This document shows, piece by piece, positions 27,968-36,401 of a DNA stretch of 64,000 nt. The position numbers were made by a program, and so were the translations under genes. The stretch is from Pseudomonas sp. QTF5 (GTDB lineage: Bacteria > Pseudomonadota > Gammaproteobacteria > Pseudomonadales > Pseudomonadaceae). Location: the NCBI RefSeq assembly GCF_000512695.2, contig NZ_AZRW02000001.1:228791-292790 (forward strand). Reading direction: 5' to 3'. Numbering within the stretch: the stretch's first letter is position 1; each line of letters opens with the position of its first letter. Under the pieces are notes generated by a model. That model was not told the DNA's origin. It saw only the letters and a program-made list of their open reading frames with translations, and did not search any database.

Positions 27968-27988
27968 AGTTTTCTCCAGGTAACAAAA

Positions 27989-28007
27989 AGCCCGCACGCG
28001 GCGGGCT
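27989..28007 (-). terminator. Terminator-like hairpin after baseplate V
   Basis: AGCCCGC and GCGGGCT form a 7-bp stem; the minus strand continues TTTTTGTTACC. It lies between V and the next small gene. Confidence 0.72.
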
Positions 28008-28023
28008 GGTTAAAGGGTTGCGT

Positions 28024-28605
28024 TTAGTGCTGATGGTTCGCCGTGTTGCCGGCGGTGTCGATGATTGATCCCCCGCCGAGAATGTCGGCCGTTACGCGTA
28101 ACGCGCCATTGACCAACACGTCACCGTAAATCGTGACATCACCGTCCAGGGCGATCGCGCCGGACGTCACCACCACGGCGTTATCCGTCACGGTCGCGGC
28201 CGAACTGCCGACCTCGATTTCCACCGACCCGCTCGGCAAAACAATGCTGTAACGCTTGGCCTCCCAGTCGTAAGTCAGCGAGCCGCCATCGTCGAACAGC
28301 CAGCGCTCGACATGGTCGCGGCTGTCCGGGGCCGGTCCCGCGTTGCCGTACAGCCCCGGCACAAAGGTGCCTTGCGACACGTCACCGCTGGTACTGATCA
28401 GCACGCCCTGTTCGTTCATGCTGGGCACCCGCCAGTGCCGCGCCTTGCCCGCCGCCAGGCTGTGCCAGCGCACCCAGGCGCTGACCCATTCGCCGTCCGA
28501 GACCCGACACGCCGGCGGCACCGCTGCCAGGTCCAGGGCGACCACGTAGCACGGCTTGACCAGCCCGGCCAGCATGCGGTCATGCTCGGCGCCGGCGTAA
28601 CTCAT
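28024..28605 (-). CDS. Baseplate assembly protein V (tail spike)
   Basis: A 193-residue gpV-family spike starting MSYAGAEHDRMLAGLVKPCY. Residues about 20-110 form the OB domain, with GKARHWRVPSMNEQGVLIST. The C-terminal part is beta-helical (AIALDGDVTIYGDVLVNGAL) and ends TANHQH, the His-x-His that binds iron at the spike tip of P2-like phages. It pierces the outer membrane. One palindrome site (28090) lies within it. Confidence 0.94.
   Translation of the reverse strand: MSYAGAEHDRMLAGLVKPCYVVALDLAAVPPACRVSDGEWVSAWVRWHSLAAGKARHWRVPSMNEQGVLISTSGDVSQGTFVPGLYGNAGPAPDSRDHVERWLFDDGGSLTYDWEAKRYSIVLPSGSVEIEVGSSAATVTDNAVVVTSGAIALDGDVTIYGDVLVNGALRVTADILGGGSIIDTAGNTANHQH
28090..28103. repeat. Palindrome site 3
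   Basis: CGTTACGCGTAACG is a perfect 14-bp palindrome inside the V gene, encoding part of LRVTA. Confidence 0.7.
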
Positions 28606-29150
28606 GCGTCCTCCGGCGCCACCAGCGGCGCGTCAGGATCAACCGCGCCCGGATGAATGGCGAACAGCAGCGAGCCGGGCGGCTCATCTTCCCAGGCCCA
28701 TTCAAGTTCGCCAAAGTGCACGACTTGAAACCACTCGACGACCCACACGCAAAATTGCGCCAGCTCCGGCACCGAGCCGTCCGGCTGCACCTGGATATGC
28801 GTCGGCGCTTCCACAAAGTCCAAATCCCAGTGCTGCCCACGCAACACCACCGCCACGCGGCTGGCCAGAATGGCCGCTTGCAACGGCGCCCGGGTACGGG
28901 TTGCGTCGACCAGCACCGCCGCCTGAAACCGGCAATTCAAGGCGGTTTTGCCGGTGCCGGTGTCCGGTGCCGGCGCGGCCCCGGTCATCGCGAACAGTAA
29001 CGCCGGCTCGCCCATGTCCTTGCCCAACTCGGCATAGGCCTCGACATGCTTGAAGGCCGGTATGCGCGCCTTAAACTCGGCCTCAATGGCCTCATGCAAC
29101 GCCGTCAGTTCGCTGACAGCGGCCTCATCGGATGTCGTCTGCTCGCTCAT
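28602..29150 (-). CDS. Hypothetical phage protein (tail completion region)
   Basis: A 182-residue protein; I start it at 29150 (MSEQTTSDEAAVSELTALHE), which overlaps the previous gene end by 26 bases. It is acidic with a tail-terminator-like middle (ALNCRFQAAVLVDATRTRAP and LQAAILASRVAVVLRGQHWD) and VVEWFQVVHFGELEWAWEDE near the end. Genes in this position between head-joining and spike usually act in tail completion. I infer this from context; the family is not certain. It overlaps V by 4 bases. Confidence 0.6.
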   Translation of the reverse strand: MSEQTTSDEAAVSELTALHEAIEAEFKARIPAFKHVEAYAELGKDMGEPALLFAMTGAAPAPDTGTGKTALNCRFQAAVLVDATRTRAPLQAAILASRVAVVLRGQHWDLDFVEAPTHIQVQPDGSVPELAQFCVWVVEWFQVVHFGELEWAWEDEPPGSLLFAIHPGAVDPDAPLVAPEDA

Positions 29151-29505
29151 TGTCCGCCCCCAGCACCAGGTCAACCATGCCCGCGCCATCCGGCTCAGGC
29201 CTGACCAGCTTGTAACGCCCGCCGCCGTCTTCGGGCGTCAGGTCGATGGTGATAAATGCCCCACGCGGCACCTTGGCGGCATCCACCGCCCGCACCGTGA
29301 AGGTGGGCTCTTTGACCTGGTCAGTGTTGATCGAGGCGCCCAGGCGATAACCGCTCGCCTTGGCGCCGATCTGCGCCCCGAGGAAAGGCGACGCAAACGC
29401 GCCGCGAATCGTCGAGCCATCGGCCAGGGTGGCCTGATCGCCGAGGCGATCGACCAGCACCGCGTCCATCCGCGCCGCCCGCTCGCGAAAGCGATCAGCC
29501 GCCAT
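29125..29505 (-). CDS. Head-tail joining protein (gpFII-like)
   Basis: A 126-residue protein starting at 29505, MAADRFRERAARMDAVLVDR, which overlaps the decoration gene stop. The sequence VDRLGDQATLADGSTIRGAF and a beta-rich remainder agree with the lambda FII/Gifsy-2 head-tail attachment family often annotated in Pseudomonas prophages. The larger in-frame ORF is not needed. It follows head genes and precedes tail genes, which supports the call. Confidence 0.7.
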   Translation of the reverse strand: MAADRFRERAARMDAVLVDRLGDQATLADGSTIRGAFASPFLGAQIGAKASGYRLGASINTDQVKEPTFTVRAVDAAKVPRGAFITIDLTPEDGGGRYKLVRPEPDGAGMVDLVLGADNERADDIR

Positions 29506-29819
29506 CAGGGGATCAACAACGCGGTGGCCATGTTGCTGACCATGTCGCTGGTCAGCTTGCCGAACGGCACCGAATCGGCGGTGGCCGGGGCCACCAGCAC
29601 CCCGGCCTTGACGTTGACTTTCTGCCCCGTCGTCAGCGCGCCGCTTGCCGCCACGCGCCACTCACCACGGGTAAAGCCCACCAACTTGGTGCCGACCGGG
29701 CCACCGCTGATGGGGACCAGCACCAGGTCATTGATCACCACCGGCACGCCAGCCACTGCGCCACCCGCCGGCGCGATAAAGTCCAGGGTCTCGCCGCTGC
29801 TTACACCATTTTTAGCCAT
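29505..29819 (-). CDS. Capsid decoration protein (DUF2190 type)
   Basis: A 104-residue beta-rich protein: MAKNGVSSGETLDFIAPAGG, then VPISGGPVGTKLVGFTRGEW and VNVKAGVLVAPATADSV. This is the pattern of DUF2190 proteins, which cement capsids. It lies directly after the capsid gene. Confidence 0.85.
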   Translation of the reverse strand: MAKNGVSSGETLDFIAPAGGAVAGVPVVINDLVLVPISGGPVGTKLVGFTRGEWRVAASGALTTGQKVNVKAGVLVAPATADSVPFGKLTSDMVSNMATALLIP

Positions 29820-29848
29820 GTACCATTTCTCCTGTCTTCAGAAACAAC

Positions 29849-29871
29849 AAGCCCCGCTCTAGGCGGGGCTT
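29849..29871 (-). terminator. Terminator-like hairpin after the capsid gene
   Basis: AAGCCCCGC and GCGGGGCTT form a 9-bp stem with loop TCTAG; the minus strand continues GTTGTTTC. It lies between capsid and decoration genes and may hold down downstream expression. Confidence 0.7.
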
Positions 29872-29888
29872 TGGGAACTGCTGCGCGA

Positions 29889-31955
29889 TTAGGCGCCGTT
29901 CGACCTGTTCAGGCCGCGCGAATCCAGCGGCGCCACGCCGGCATCAATCCGCACCTTGGACGTCACACCGTCGATGGTGAAGCCCTGCTGCTGCTCCAGA
30001 TACGGCAGCTCGACACCGTCCAGGTACGCCACTTCGATGGTGTCGCTGCCCTTCTTGGCCGCCATGTACCAGGCAGTCGCCGACGCATCGTCCAGGCGCG
30101 GCTCGGCGATCACATCGGCAAAGTTGCGGATCGGGTTGTCGATGCCGGCATTGGTGTCGGCACCCGGTACCGACGCCGAGCGGATCAATTGCTTGGCCTT
30201 GTCTTCCAGTGCCACCGGCACCAGCACGAAGGCTGGGCGGATGTTCAAGGTACGGGCCCGCTCTTTCGAGTCCTTATCAACCTGGCCTTTCTGCAGGGCC
30301 ATGGCGGTCTTGGCCTTGCTCAGCGCATCGATCGACAGCGCCGAACCGGCACCGGTGAACAGGTTCTTGTGCGACGCTTCGAACAACGCCTTGCCGTCGC
30401 TCATCGTCGGGTTGTTGATCAGGGTGTCATACACCAAATCACCAATGGTGCCGCGTGCGGCCTCGCCCATGCGTCTTGGCACGGTGGTCAGCTGATCCAG
30501 GTCATCGTTGAGGATGGCCTGGCGGGTGATCGAGAACAGCTCACCGTAGGTGGCCAGGCGAATGGTTTCGCCACGGTCGCCGGTGGTGATGTACTTGTAT
30601 TCAGCGCCCGGGCGCACTTCGCGCAGGCTGGTGAACTCGCCCATGCCGGCGCGCTTGGCGGTCTTGAAGTCGCTCAGGCGACCGGTTTTGGTCCACAGAT
30701 GGAAGGTTTCGGCGGCTTCCTCCCAACCCTGCAACACCGACTTGGCGGCAATGTCGATCAGGATGTTGCCGAAGTCGCTGGAATCATGGGTAAACGCCAT
30801 GCCAACCATCTGCATCGGGGCCAGCGAGCCGACCAAAATGCCGCGATCCTGCAACGACGCACGGGCCAGCTCGCGCAGGCTCATATGGTTATAGGCGTTA
30901 TCCGCCTGGGCTTCGCCTTGGCCGGTACGGCTGACCAACGACGCCCGCACCGAATCGCCCACCAGGTTGCCGTTGCCGACATGGCCGGGGTGACGCGCAC
31001 CTGGGCCGCCGGTCGGGGTAGTGTTCGCTCCCAGGGCGACCAGCAGCTTTTCACGGGCCACGGCCACGCTGCACTCCATGTCGTTCAGGCAGGTGTTGAG
31101 CAGCTCCGCATGGCCGGTACCAAAACCACCAAACGCCGCCGTGATTTCGTTACGGCGGGTGGTGTTTTCCGCCATCACCTGCGCCCGGATCTGCTCCGGG
31201 GTCAGGACCGAACCGCTGGGGGCCGGCGCGGGAGCGGGAGCCGGCGCCGGTGCAGGTGCAGGCGGGGTAACCGAACCGCGCGGGTTGAATTGAGCCTTGA
31301 ACTCGGGGGGCATATTGGTGAACTCCTGAATGCGGTTGGAATTGATTTGGCCAAAGGCCGTGAGCGGATCGAGAACCTTGTCAGCGAAGCCGGCCGCCAC
31401 CGCTTCGCTGCCAAACATCCAGGTTTCAGCGTTGAGCAGCGCATGGATGTCTTCGGCGGTCTTGCCGGTTTTGAGCATGTAGGCCTGGACCAGCGAGCCC
31501 TCAACCTGATCGAGCAGGTCGGCATACTTGCGCATGTCGTCGGCGTCGCCGCCCTGAATACCCCAGGGCTTGTGCACCATGATCGCGGCGTTTTCTGGAA
31601 TGCTGATCACGTCACAGGCCATCAGGATCACGCTGCCCATGGACGCCGCCAGGCTGCCCACGGTGCCCTCTACGCGGGACGGGTGATGCTTGAGGATGTT
31701 GTAAATCGCCAGGCCGTCGAACACGTCGCCGCCCGGTGATTGCACGTACAGCTTGATCAGCGACACATCGCCCAGCGCCTTGAGGTCTTTGGCGAACTGC
31801 TTGGCGGTGATGCCCCAGGCGCCAATTTCGTCTTCAATGCGCAGCTCAGCGACACCGGCCGCCGCGCGCATGGAATACCAGCTTTGCGACTGACCACTGA
31901 CGCCCGCGACCGACGCCCTGGGCGACAGCAGCGGCTTACTTTTCTTTCTTTTCAT
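29889..31955 (-). CDS. ClpP-like prohead protease / major capsid fusion protein
   Basis: A 688-residue fusion, starting at 31955 (MKRKKSKPLLSPRASVAGVS). Residues about 20-230 are a ClpP-type serine protease: YVQSPGGDVFDGLAIYN, the nucleophile region GSLAASMGSVILMA and the His in AIMVHKPWG. A linker with PAPAPAPAPAPAP repeats (about 270-290) joins it to the major capsid part (about 380-688; YKYITTGDRGETIRLATYGE, FEASHKNLF, RIDAGVAPLDSRG). The protease should cut the scaffold part free during prohead maturation. It overlaps the portal gene by 20 bases. Confidence 0.92.
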   Translation of the reverse strand: MKRKKSKPLLSPRASVAGVSGQSQSWYSMRAAAGVAELRIEDEIGAWGITAKQFAKDLKALGDVSLIKLYVQSPGGDVFDGLAIYNILKHHPSRVEGTVGSLAASMGSVILMACDVISIPENAAIMVHKPWGIQGGDADDMRKYADLLDQVEGSLVQAYMLKTGKTAEDIHALLNAETWMFGSEAVAAGFADKVLDPLTAFGQINSNRIQEFTNMPPEFKAQFNPRGSVTPPAPAPAPAPAPAPAPSGSVLTPEQIRAQVMAENTTRRNEITAAFGGFGTGHAELLNTCLNDMECSVAVAREKLLVALGANTTPTGGPGARHPGHVGNGNLVGDSVRASLVSRTGQGEAQADNAYNHMSLRELARASLQDRGILVGSLAPMQMVGMAFTHDSSDFGNILIDIAAKSVLQGWEEAAETFHLWTKTGRLSDFKTAKRAGMGEFTSLREVRPGAEYKYITTGDRGETIRLATYGELFSITRQAILNDDLDQLTTVPRRMGEAARGTIGDLVYDTLINNPTMSDGKALFEASHKNLFTGAGSALSIDALSKAKTAMALQKGQVDKDSKERARTLNIRPAFVLVPVALEDKAKQLIRSASVPGADTNAGIDNPIRNFADVIAEPRLDDASATAWYMAAKKGSDTIEVAYLDGVELPYLEQQQGFTIDGVTSKVRIDAGVAPLDSRGLNRSNGA

Positions 31956-33435
31956 CGGGTTTGTTCTTCCCGTAGTACAGGTGATAGGCGTCCGAGCTGA
32001 AAACCAGCCCTTTCTCCCGGTTGGTTTGAATCTCCGCCGTTCGCGTGCGTTTAAGCTCCTGAGGGTTGCGCTGACGCGCCCGAGCCACCTCGGCCTCATC
32101 GGCGAAGCCCGCCTCCACAAGAATTTTCCAGGCGTTGGCCTCATGCACCGGGTTGATCCAGGGCATCACCGGCCCCTGATAGATCGCGCCGTAAACGGTG
32201 CGCGGATCGACGTCACCCGGCACTTTCAGCACGCCGCTCACAATCGCGATCCGCAACCACTCGCGGTACACCCGGCGACACCAGTAGTCGATGAATTCGT
32301 GTTGCAACAGGTCGTAACCCAACTGCCCCTCAACCAGCTCCTGACGCTGCGCCGAATAGGTGCCGTCGTAGCTGCGGGCCACACTGGAATAAGTGCCCCG
32401 GGTGCCGGCCGCCACCGCCTTCAGCTGACCGTTACGGAAGCCCTCCAGAAACGGGTTAGGTCGATTGCTTTCGATCATGCCGACGTCTTCGCCCGGCAAC
32501 AGCGTGTCGACCACCACCCCTGGCGCCAGCGGAAAGGTCCTTTCCGGCGCCGTGGTCTTGGCGGGCACGAAGTCATCCGGCGTGCCCTTCTTGATGTACA
32601 TGGCCAGCGCGGCACTGATCCGCGCGGCCACTCGCTCGCTTTCCTCGTAATCCTTGATATCCGCCAAACGGACCAACACCGCGTGCAACAACGGCTGGCC
32701 ACGGTTCTGGCCAATCCGTTTGCGGTGCGCGATGTGAATCATCCGATCGGCCGGCACGGCCTTGGTATCGAGCGTCAGCCCGTAGCCCATGCCATCGCCC
32801 GGATGTTGCTTGAGCAGGTGAAAGGCCTTGACCCGTCGCCAGCTGTTGCGCTCGATGCCCTGGACAATGCCCTTGGCCAGGTCCGTGTAACTCCACGGCA
32901 GGTAATCGGGCTCCAGCAGCTCCAGGGCAAACGGCACCGCATGCAGATGCTCATAGTTGGCCACTCTGCCGATCAGCATTTGCGCCAGGCCTTCACCGTC
33001 GCGTAACCAGGTGCGACACATCAGGCGTTCCATCTGCGGCCGCGACAACTCGCCCGAGGTTTCCGGCGACAGCGACCATTCCGACCAGGCCGACTTGATC
33101 GCGGCGGCAAAGTCCAGGTGCACATCGCCGGCATGCGTCAGCGGAATGGGCTCGACTGAAATGCCTGGGCCACCCACCACGCGTTCCTCCAGGCGATCAA
33201 ACAAGCCGGTGACAATGTCGTGATCCTCGTCCAGCTTGCGGCACTGCTCGCGCAGGGACACCGCCGCTTTCTGTAACGATTTATTCGCACTGCCTGACTG
33301 TTTTTTAGCCTTGTGCGTGCGGGTCACGTCCGCCGCTTCAAACGCCTGAATCACATTGCGCGCCCGCAAGCGCTGGGCCACAGCCCCGGGAAACACCGGC
33401 GCCAGGACGCGATCGAGCAGGTTCATGCGGCTCAT
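31936..33435 (-). CDS. Phage portal protein, lambda family
   Basis: A 499-residue portal starting MSRMNLLDRVLAPVFPGAVA. Family stretches are LREQCRKLDEDHDIVTGLFD, WLRDGEGLAQMLIGR and the near C-terminal YQGPVMPWINPVHEANAWK. It forms the dodecameric ring for DNA entry and tail joining. Its ATG overlaps the upstream stop (ATGA). Confidence 0.96.
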   Translation of the reverse strand: MSRMNLLDRVLAPVFPGAVAQRLRARNVIQAFEAADVTRTHKAKKQSGSANKSLQKAAVSLREQCRKLDEDHDIVTGLFDRLEERVVGGPGISVEPIPLTHAGDVHLDFAAAIKSAWSEWSLSPETSGELSRPQMERLMCRTWLRDGEGLAQMLIGRVANYEHLHAVPFALELLEPDYLPWSYTDLAKGIVQGIERNSWRRVKAFHLLKQHPGDGMGYGLTLDTKAVPADRMIHIAHRKRIGQNRGQPLLHAVLVRLADIKDYEESERVAARISAALAMYIKKGTPDDFVPAKTTAPERTFPLAPGVVVDTLLPGEDVGMIESNRPNPFLEGFRNGQLKAVAAGTRGTYSSVARSYDGTYSAQRQELVEGQLGYDLLQHEFIDYWCRRVYREWLRIAIVSGVLKVPGDVDPRTVYGAIYQGPVMPWINPVHEANAWKILVEAGFADEAEVARARQRNPQELKRTRTAEIQTNREKGLVFSSDAYHLYYGKNKPDEKKEK

Positions 33436-33647
33436 TCAAACGTCGCCAGGGAATAACCCGGGCGCCCCCCGGCGGCGGCATTCTGCTGTGCCGCCAGGCG
33501 GCGCTCCCATTCCAGCCGACCCGCGCGAATCTGCGGCAAGTCGGCCATCACCTGCTTGCGGCCGGCGAACATAATTTCCTTGCCCTCCAGCACGGCCAAT
33601 TCGGCCTCCAGATAGCGGTCGACCATCGCCTGTGCATTCACAGCCAT
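33432..33647 (-). CDS. gpW-like head-tail connector protein
   Basis: A 71-residue helical protein: MAVNAQAMVDRYLEAELAVL then RKQVMADLPQIRAGRLEWER. The size, the two helices and the place between terminase and portal are those of lambda gpW-type proteins; the ending PGYSLATFE also fits. Sequence similarity to lambda W itself is weak, so the call is by position and form. Confidence 0.72.
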   Translation of the reverse strand: MAVNAQAMVDRYLEAELAVLEGKEIMFAGRKQVMADLPQIRAGRLEWERRLAAQQNAAAGGRPGYSLATFE

Positions 33648-35698
33648 GCGCCTTGTCCTGTAGTGATCCAGCCACCGGCAGGCGCCGGCTCAGCTGCGGG
33701 TTGAAGGTCCGCCGGTTCCGGCACGGGGGCCGGGGCGGTTGTCTCGATAGGCTCAGCGGCCGTTTCCAACTGCTCGATTTCCGATTGCTCGTCGTCGGGC
33801 TCGTCGACGGGCTGGGCGTGGGCTTGCGGCAGCCCCTTGGCCAGCTCGTCCAGGTCCAGGCCGAAACGCTGCTGACTGATTCGCAAGGCCGCGAGCACGT
33901 ACACGAAGTTATCCAGGGCCTCGTTGCGTTTCTTGCTGGCATCCCAGCGGAACACCCGCCGCCCTTTAATCACGACCCACTTCTTGGTCTCGGACGTGAG
34001 CTGTTTCAGCTCGTCGTCGTCGCAAATGTCGTCATTGAGCGGGAAGTGCACGCAGCCAGGCACCGGCTGGTCGCCGTTGGGCGGCAACTTCAAGCGGTTG
34101 TAAATCAGCTCTTTGGCGTTATCCGTGCCCACCTCGGTCAGGTAGGTTTTGCTTTTCTTCTCTTTCTTGCGCGGCATGTTGGCAATGGGCTTGCCGTAGG
34201 TGCTTGCGCCGAAAATTGGAATCACCCAGTGCACGCCATGCTTGCGGCTCTCGGCCCGGACCTCATCGGAATAGTGGCCGCCGGCATCCCAGCACCAACG
34301 CTCGACGCCCATAACCTGACCATCGGCCCGCATGAACTGGCGATGCAGCTCGATGCCCACCTTGCGCCGCAACTCGACGCTGGCCGGGTCGCCATACAAG
34401 ATGAACCGGTGTACCAGCCAGCTTTCCTCACCAGCGCCAAACGCCCAGACTCGGCCCTCATAGCGGTCATCTTGGGTATCGACGGAACCGAACAGCGCCA
34501 CGCCTCGGCCAGGCACCTGCGCGTGATAGCGCTCGCGACGATCGCGCAGCTGCTCCCAGCTGACTTTCTCCGACTGGTCTTCCTCCCACACCTCGCCCAG
34601 GGTGGTGTTGACGAAGGTCTTGAGCTTGCCCAGGTCCTTGCCGACTTCCAGCCGCTCGGCCGCAATGTCGACCCAGGTGGTGAACGTCGAATAGATCGTC
34701 CAGATATGAAACGTGACCGAACGCGGGGTGTTGATCGGCTGGTCATTCTTGCCGAACCACTCCATGCCGTTGCGGGTCCAGATGCCGGTGTAATCGCAGA
34801 TATACCGGCCGGTGTTCGACGCCTCGACCATCTCGTGATATTCGAAGGTGCCGCCCTGGCAGTGCTCGCACAGATACCAGGCGCTTTCGACTTCGCCCAG
34901 TTCGTCCTTGCGCCACTTGAGCCCATAGGGGTCGTCTTTGCCGCCCCACTTTAGGTATTGCTCGCCGCCACAGCAGGGCGGCTTGATGTGAAAGCGTAAG
35001 AAGTGCGGCGACTTCTCGGCCGCTCGGCTGATCTGGCATTGCCCGGCAATGCCCAGCGTGGAACCGCGTATGGATTTCTTGTAGGTCGCCCCCTCAAGGC
35101 GCTTGTCGCCCAGGGAAGTCGGCGAGCCCTCCCCTTCAATGTCGTGGTCGAATTTCGACAGCTCGTCGTAAATCACCTCGTCCGGGCTTTTCTCCCGGTA
35201 GTTGCGGGCCGCCTTGCCACCCAGGCACCACAACATTTTTTGGTTGTCGAAACGCTTGGCGTCTTGCGTGTTGTCGCTGTTCTTTTTGCCCGACCAGGGC
35301 GCCAAGGCCAGCAGCACCGGTACGTCACGAATCATCGTGTCGACGTGCCGTTTCATCAGCTCGTCAGCGTCGGGATCGGTCGGGCAGTAGCTCAGCACGT
35401 TGCGTTTTTTGTGCTGGATCTTGTAGCCGATGTTCGCCATCAACATCTTGGTGTAACCAACGCGGGCCGACTTGTGCAGGTTGAACACCCGGATCAGGTC
35501 GTTGCCCATGGCGTTGAGAATGGCCACCTGAAACGCGGCCGTCTCCCAGCGCCCTTGCTGGTAGGAGGATTCCGACGACAGATAAAAATGCTTGTCGGCC
35601 CACTCCACCGCCGTCATCGGCGGTTCTTTGTACAGCGAATCAAGTCCCCGGCGAACGGCCTCAGCCAGGCCCCTGATCCAGGGTGGCGATGTAGTCAT
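33638..35698 (-). CDS. Terminase large subunit (GpA)
   Basis: A 686-residue lambda GpA-family motor/nuclease, started at 35698 (MTTSPPWIRGLAEAVRRGLD). The ATPase has the atypical Walker A NLHKSARVGYTKML and Walker B DEVIYDELSKFD; a zinc-like CPHCxxGG-type part (WYLCEHCQGGTFEY) follows. The nuclease region contains SVDTQDDRYEGRVWAFGAGE. It packages DNA into proheads with the small subunit, whose gene it overlaps by 38 bases. Confidence 0.96.
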   Translation of the reverse strand: MTTSPPWIRGLAEAVRRGLDSLYKEPPMTAVEWADKHFYLSSESSYQQGRWETAAFQVAILNAMGNDLIRVFNLHKSARVGYTKMLMANIGYKIQHKKRNVLSYCPTDPDADELMKRHVDTMIRDVPVLLALAPWSGKKNSDNTQDAKRFDNQKMLWCLGGKAARNYREKSPDEVIYDELSKFDHDIEGEGSPTSLGDKRLEGATYKKSIRGSTLGIAGQCQISRAAEKSPHFLRFHIKPPCCGGEQYLKWGGKDDPYGLKWRKDELGEVESAWYLCEHCQGGTFEYHEMVEASNTGRYICDYTGIWTRNGMEWFGKNDQPINTPRSVTFHIWTIYSTFTTWVDIAAERLEVGKDLGKLKTFVNTTLGEVWEEDQSEKVSWEQLRDRRERYHAQVPGRGVALFGSVDTQDDRYEGRVWAFGAGEESWLVHRFILYGDPASVELRRKVGIELHRQFMRADGQVMGVERWCWDAGGHYSDEVRAESRKHGVHWVIPIFGASTYGKPIANMPRKKEKKSKTYLTEVGTDNAKELIYNRLKLPPNGDQPVPGCVHFPLNDDICDDDELKQLTSETKKWVVIKGRRVFRWDASKKRNEALDNFVYVLAALRISQQRFGLDLDELAKGLPQAHAQPVDEPDDEQSEIEQLETAAEPIETTAPAPVPEPADLQPAAEPAPAGGWITTGQGAWL

Positions 35699-36215
35699 CC
35701 AAAATCTCCGGTATGGCTTCGGACAACCCAACCGCCTCGTTACGCGTAACGGCAATTTCGCGCTCGATCCCTTCCATATGCCGGATGGCCAGGTCGGGAT
35801 GTTTGCGTTTTAGATTCTTGGGAATGGTGTCCAGCTTCGAGCCCAACAGGGCGGACAAACGACCCAGGGCAAACACCATAAAACCCACGGGCACCAGCTC
35901 CTTTTCCTGGACCTGGTTTTTGCGCTCCTGGGCATCGGCCTGGGCCGACGTCAGGCGCAGGCGTTCTTGCTGCAAGCGGTAATCAATGAGCGGGTCGATG
36001 ATTTCGCCGTCAGGTCCGGTCGGTTGTTGTTTGTCGCCCTGGTGTTTAAGCCGGTTATCCAGCACCGAACGCACGTCATAAAACGACTCGCGTCCGATCT
36101 TGGCGACCGGCTCGACGCCCCATTTATCAAAGGCCTGGACAGAAATATCCAAGCTTTCGGCCATCTGCTTTTTGTTAAGCCAGCCCGGCTTTCGTGCGAT
36201 CGAAGTAATGGCCAT
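35661..36215 (-). CDS. Terminase small subunit (Nu1-like)
   Basis: A 184-residue protein started at 36215 (MAITSIARKPGWLNKKQMAE). The N-terminal winged-helix reads MAESLDISVQAFDKWGVEPV, typical of Nu1. A long helical middle (about 75-120) and a C-terminal part that contacts the large subunit follow. It recognises the packaging site, which should lie nearby. A palindrome site (35738) is within the gene. Confidence 0.85.
   Translation of the reverse strand: MAITSIARKPGWLNKKQMAESLDISVQAFDKWGVEPVAKIGRESFYDVRSVLDNRLKHQGDKQQPTGPDGEIIDPLIDYRLQQERLRLTSAQADAQERKNQVQEKELVPVGFMVFALGRLSALLGSKLDTIPKNLKRKHPDLAIRHMEGIEREIAVTRNEAVGLSEAIPEILDDYIATLDQGPG
35738..35751. repeat. Palindrome site 4
   Basis: CGTTACGCGTAACG is a perfect 14-bp palindrome within the small terminase gene near its end, encoding VTRNE. 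Confidence 0.7.
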
Positions 36216-36401
36216 AACTAAACAACAACCAACCTCTGAAAATGCCTCATACATAGCGAAAGAGCGGGGCCCGAATTACCCCCTATGCCCCACCCCCCCG
36301 GGAGGACCCATTGCCCACGGGCCAGCCCCGACCAAACCCCGACCGTCAAGCGAAAAACGCACGAAAACCGGATCTTTTCGATCTTTCTCGGGGTCGACGG
36401 G
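36216..36401. other. Non-coding gap upstream of terminase; candidate cos region
   Basis: This 186-base gap is the only sizeable non-coding stretch beside the terminase genes. It holds very C-rich blocks (ACCCCCTATGCCCCACCCCC) and short inverted pieces (GATCTTTTCGATC). In lambda-like phages the cos site lies immediately upstream of the small terminase gene. The assignment is by position; no cut site can be named. Confidence 0.35.
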
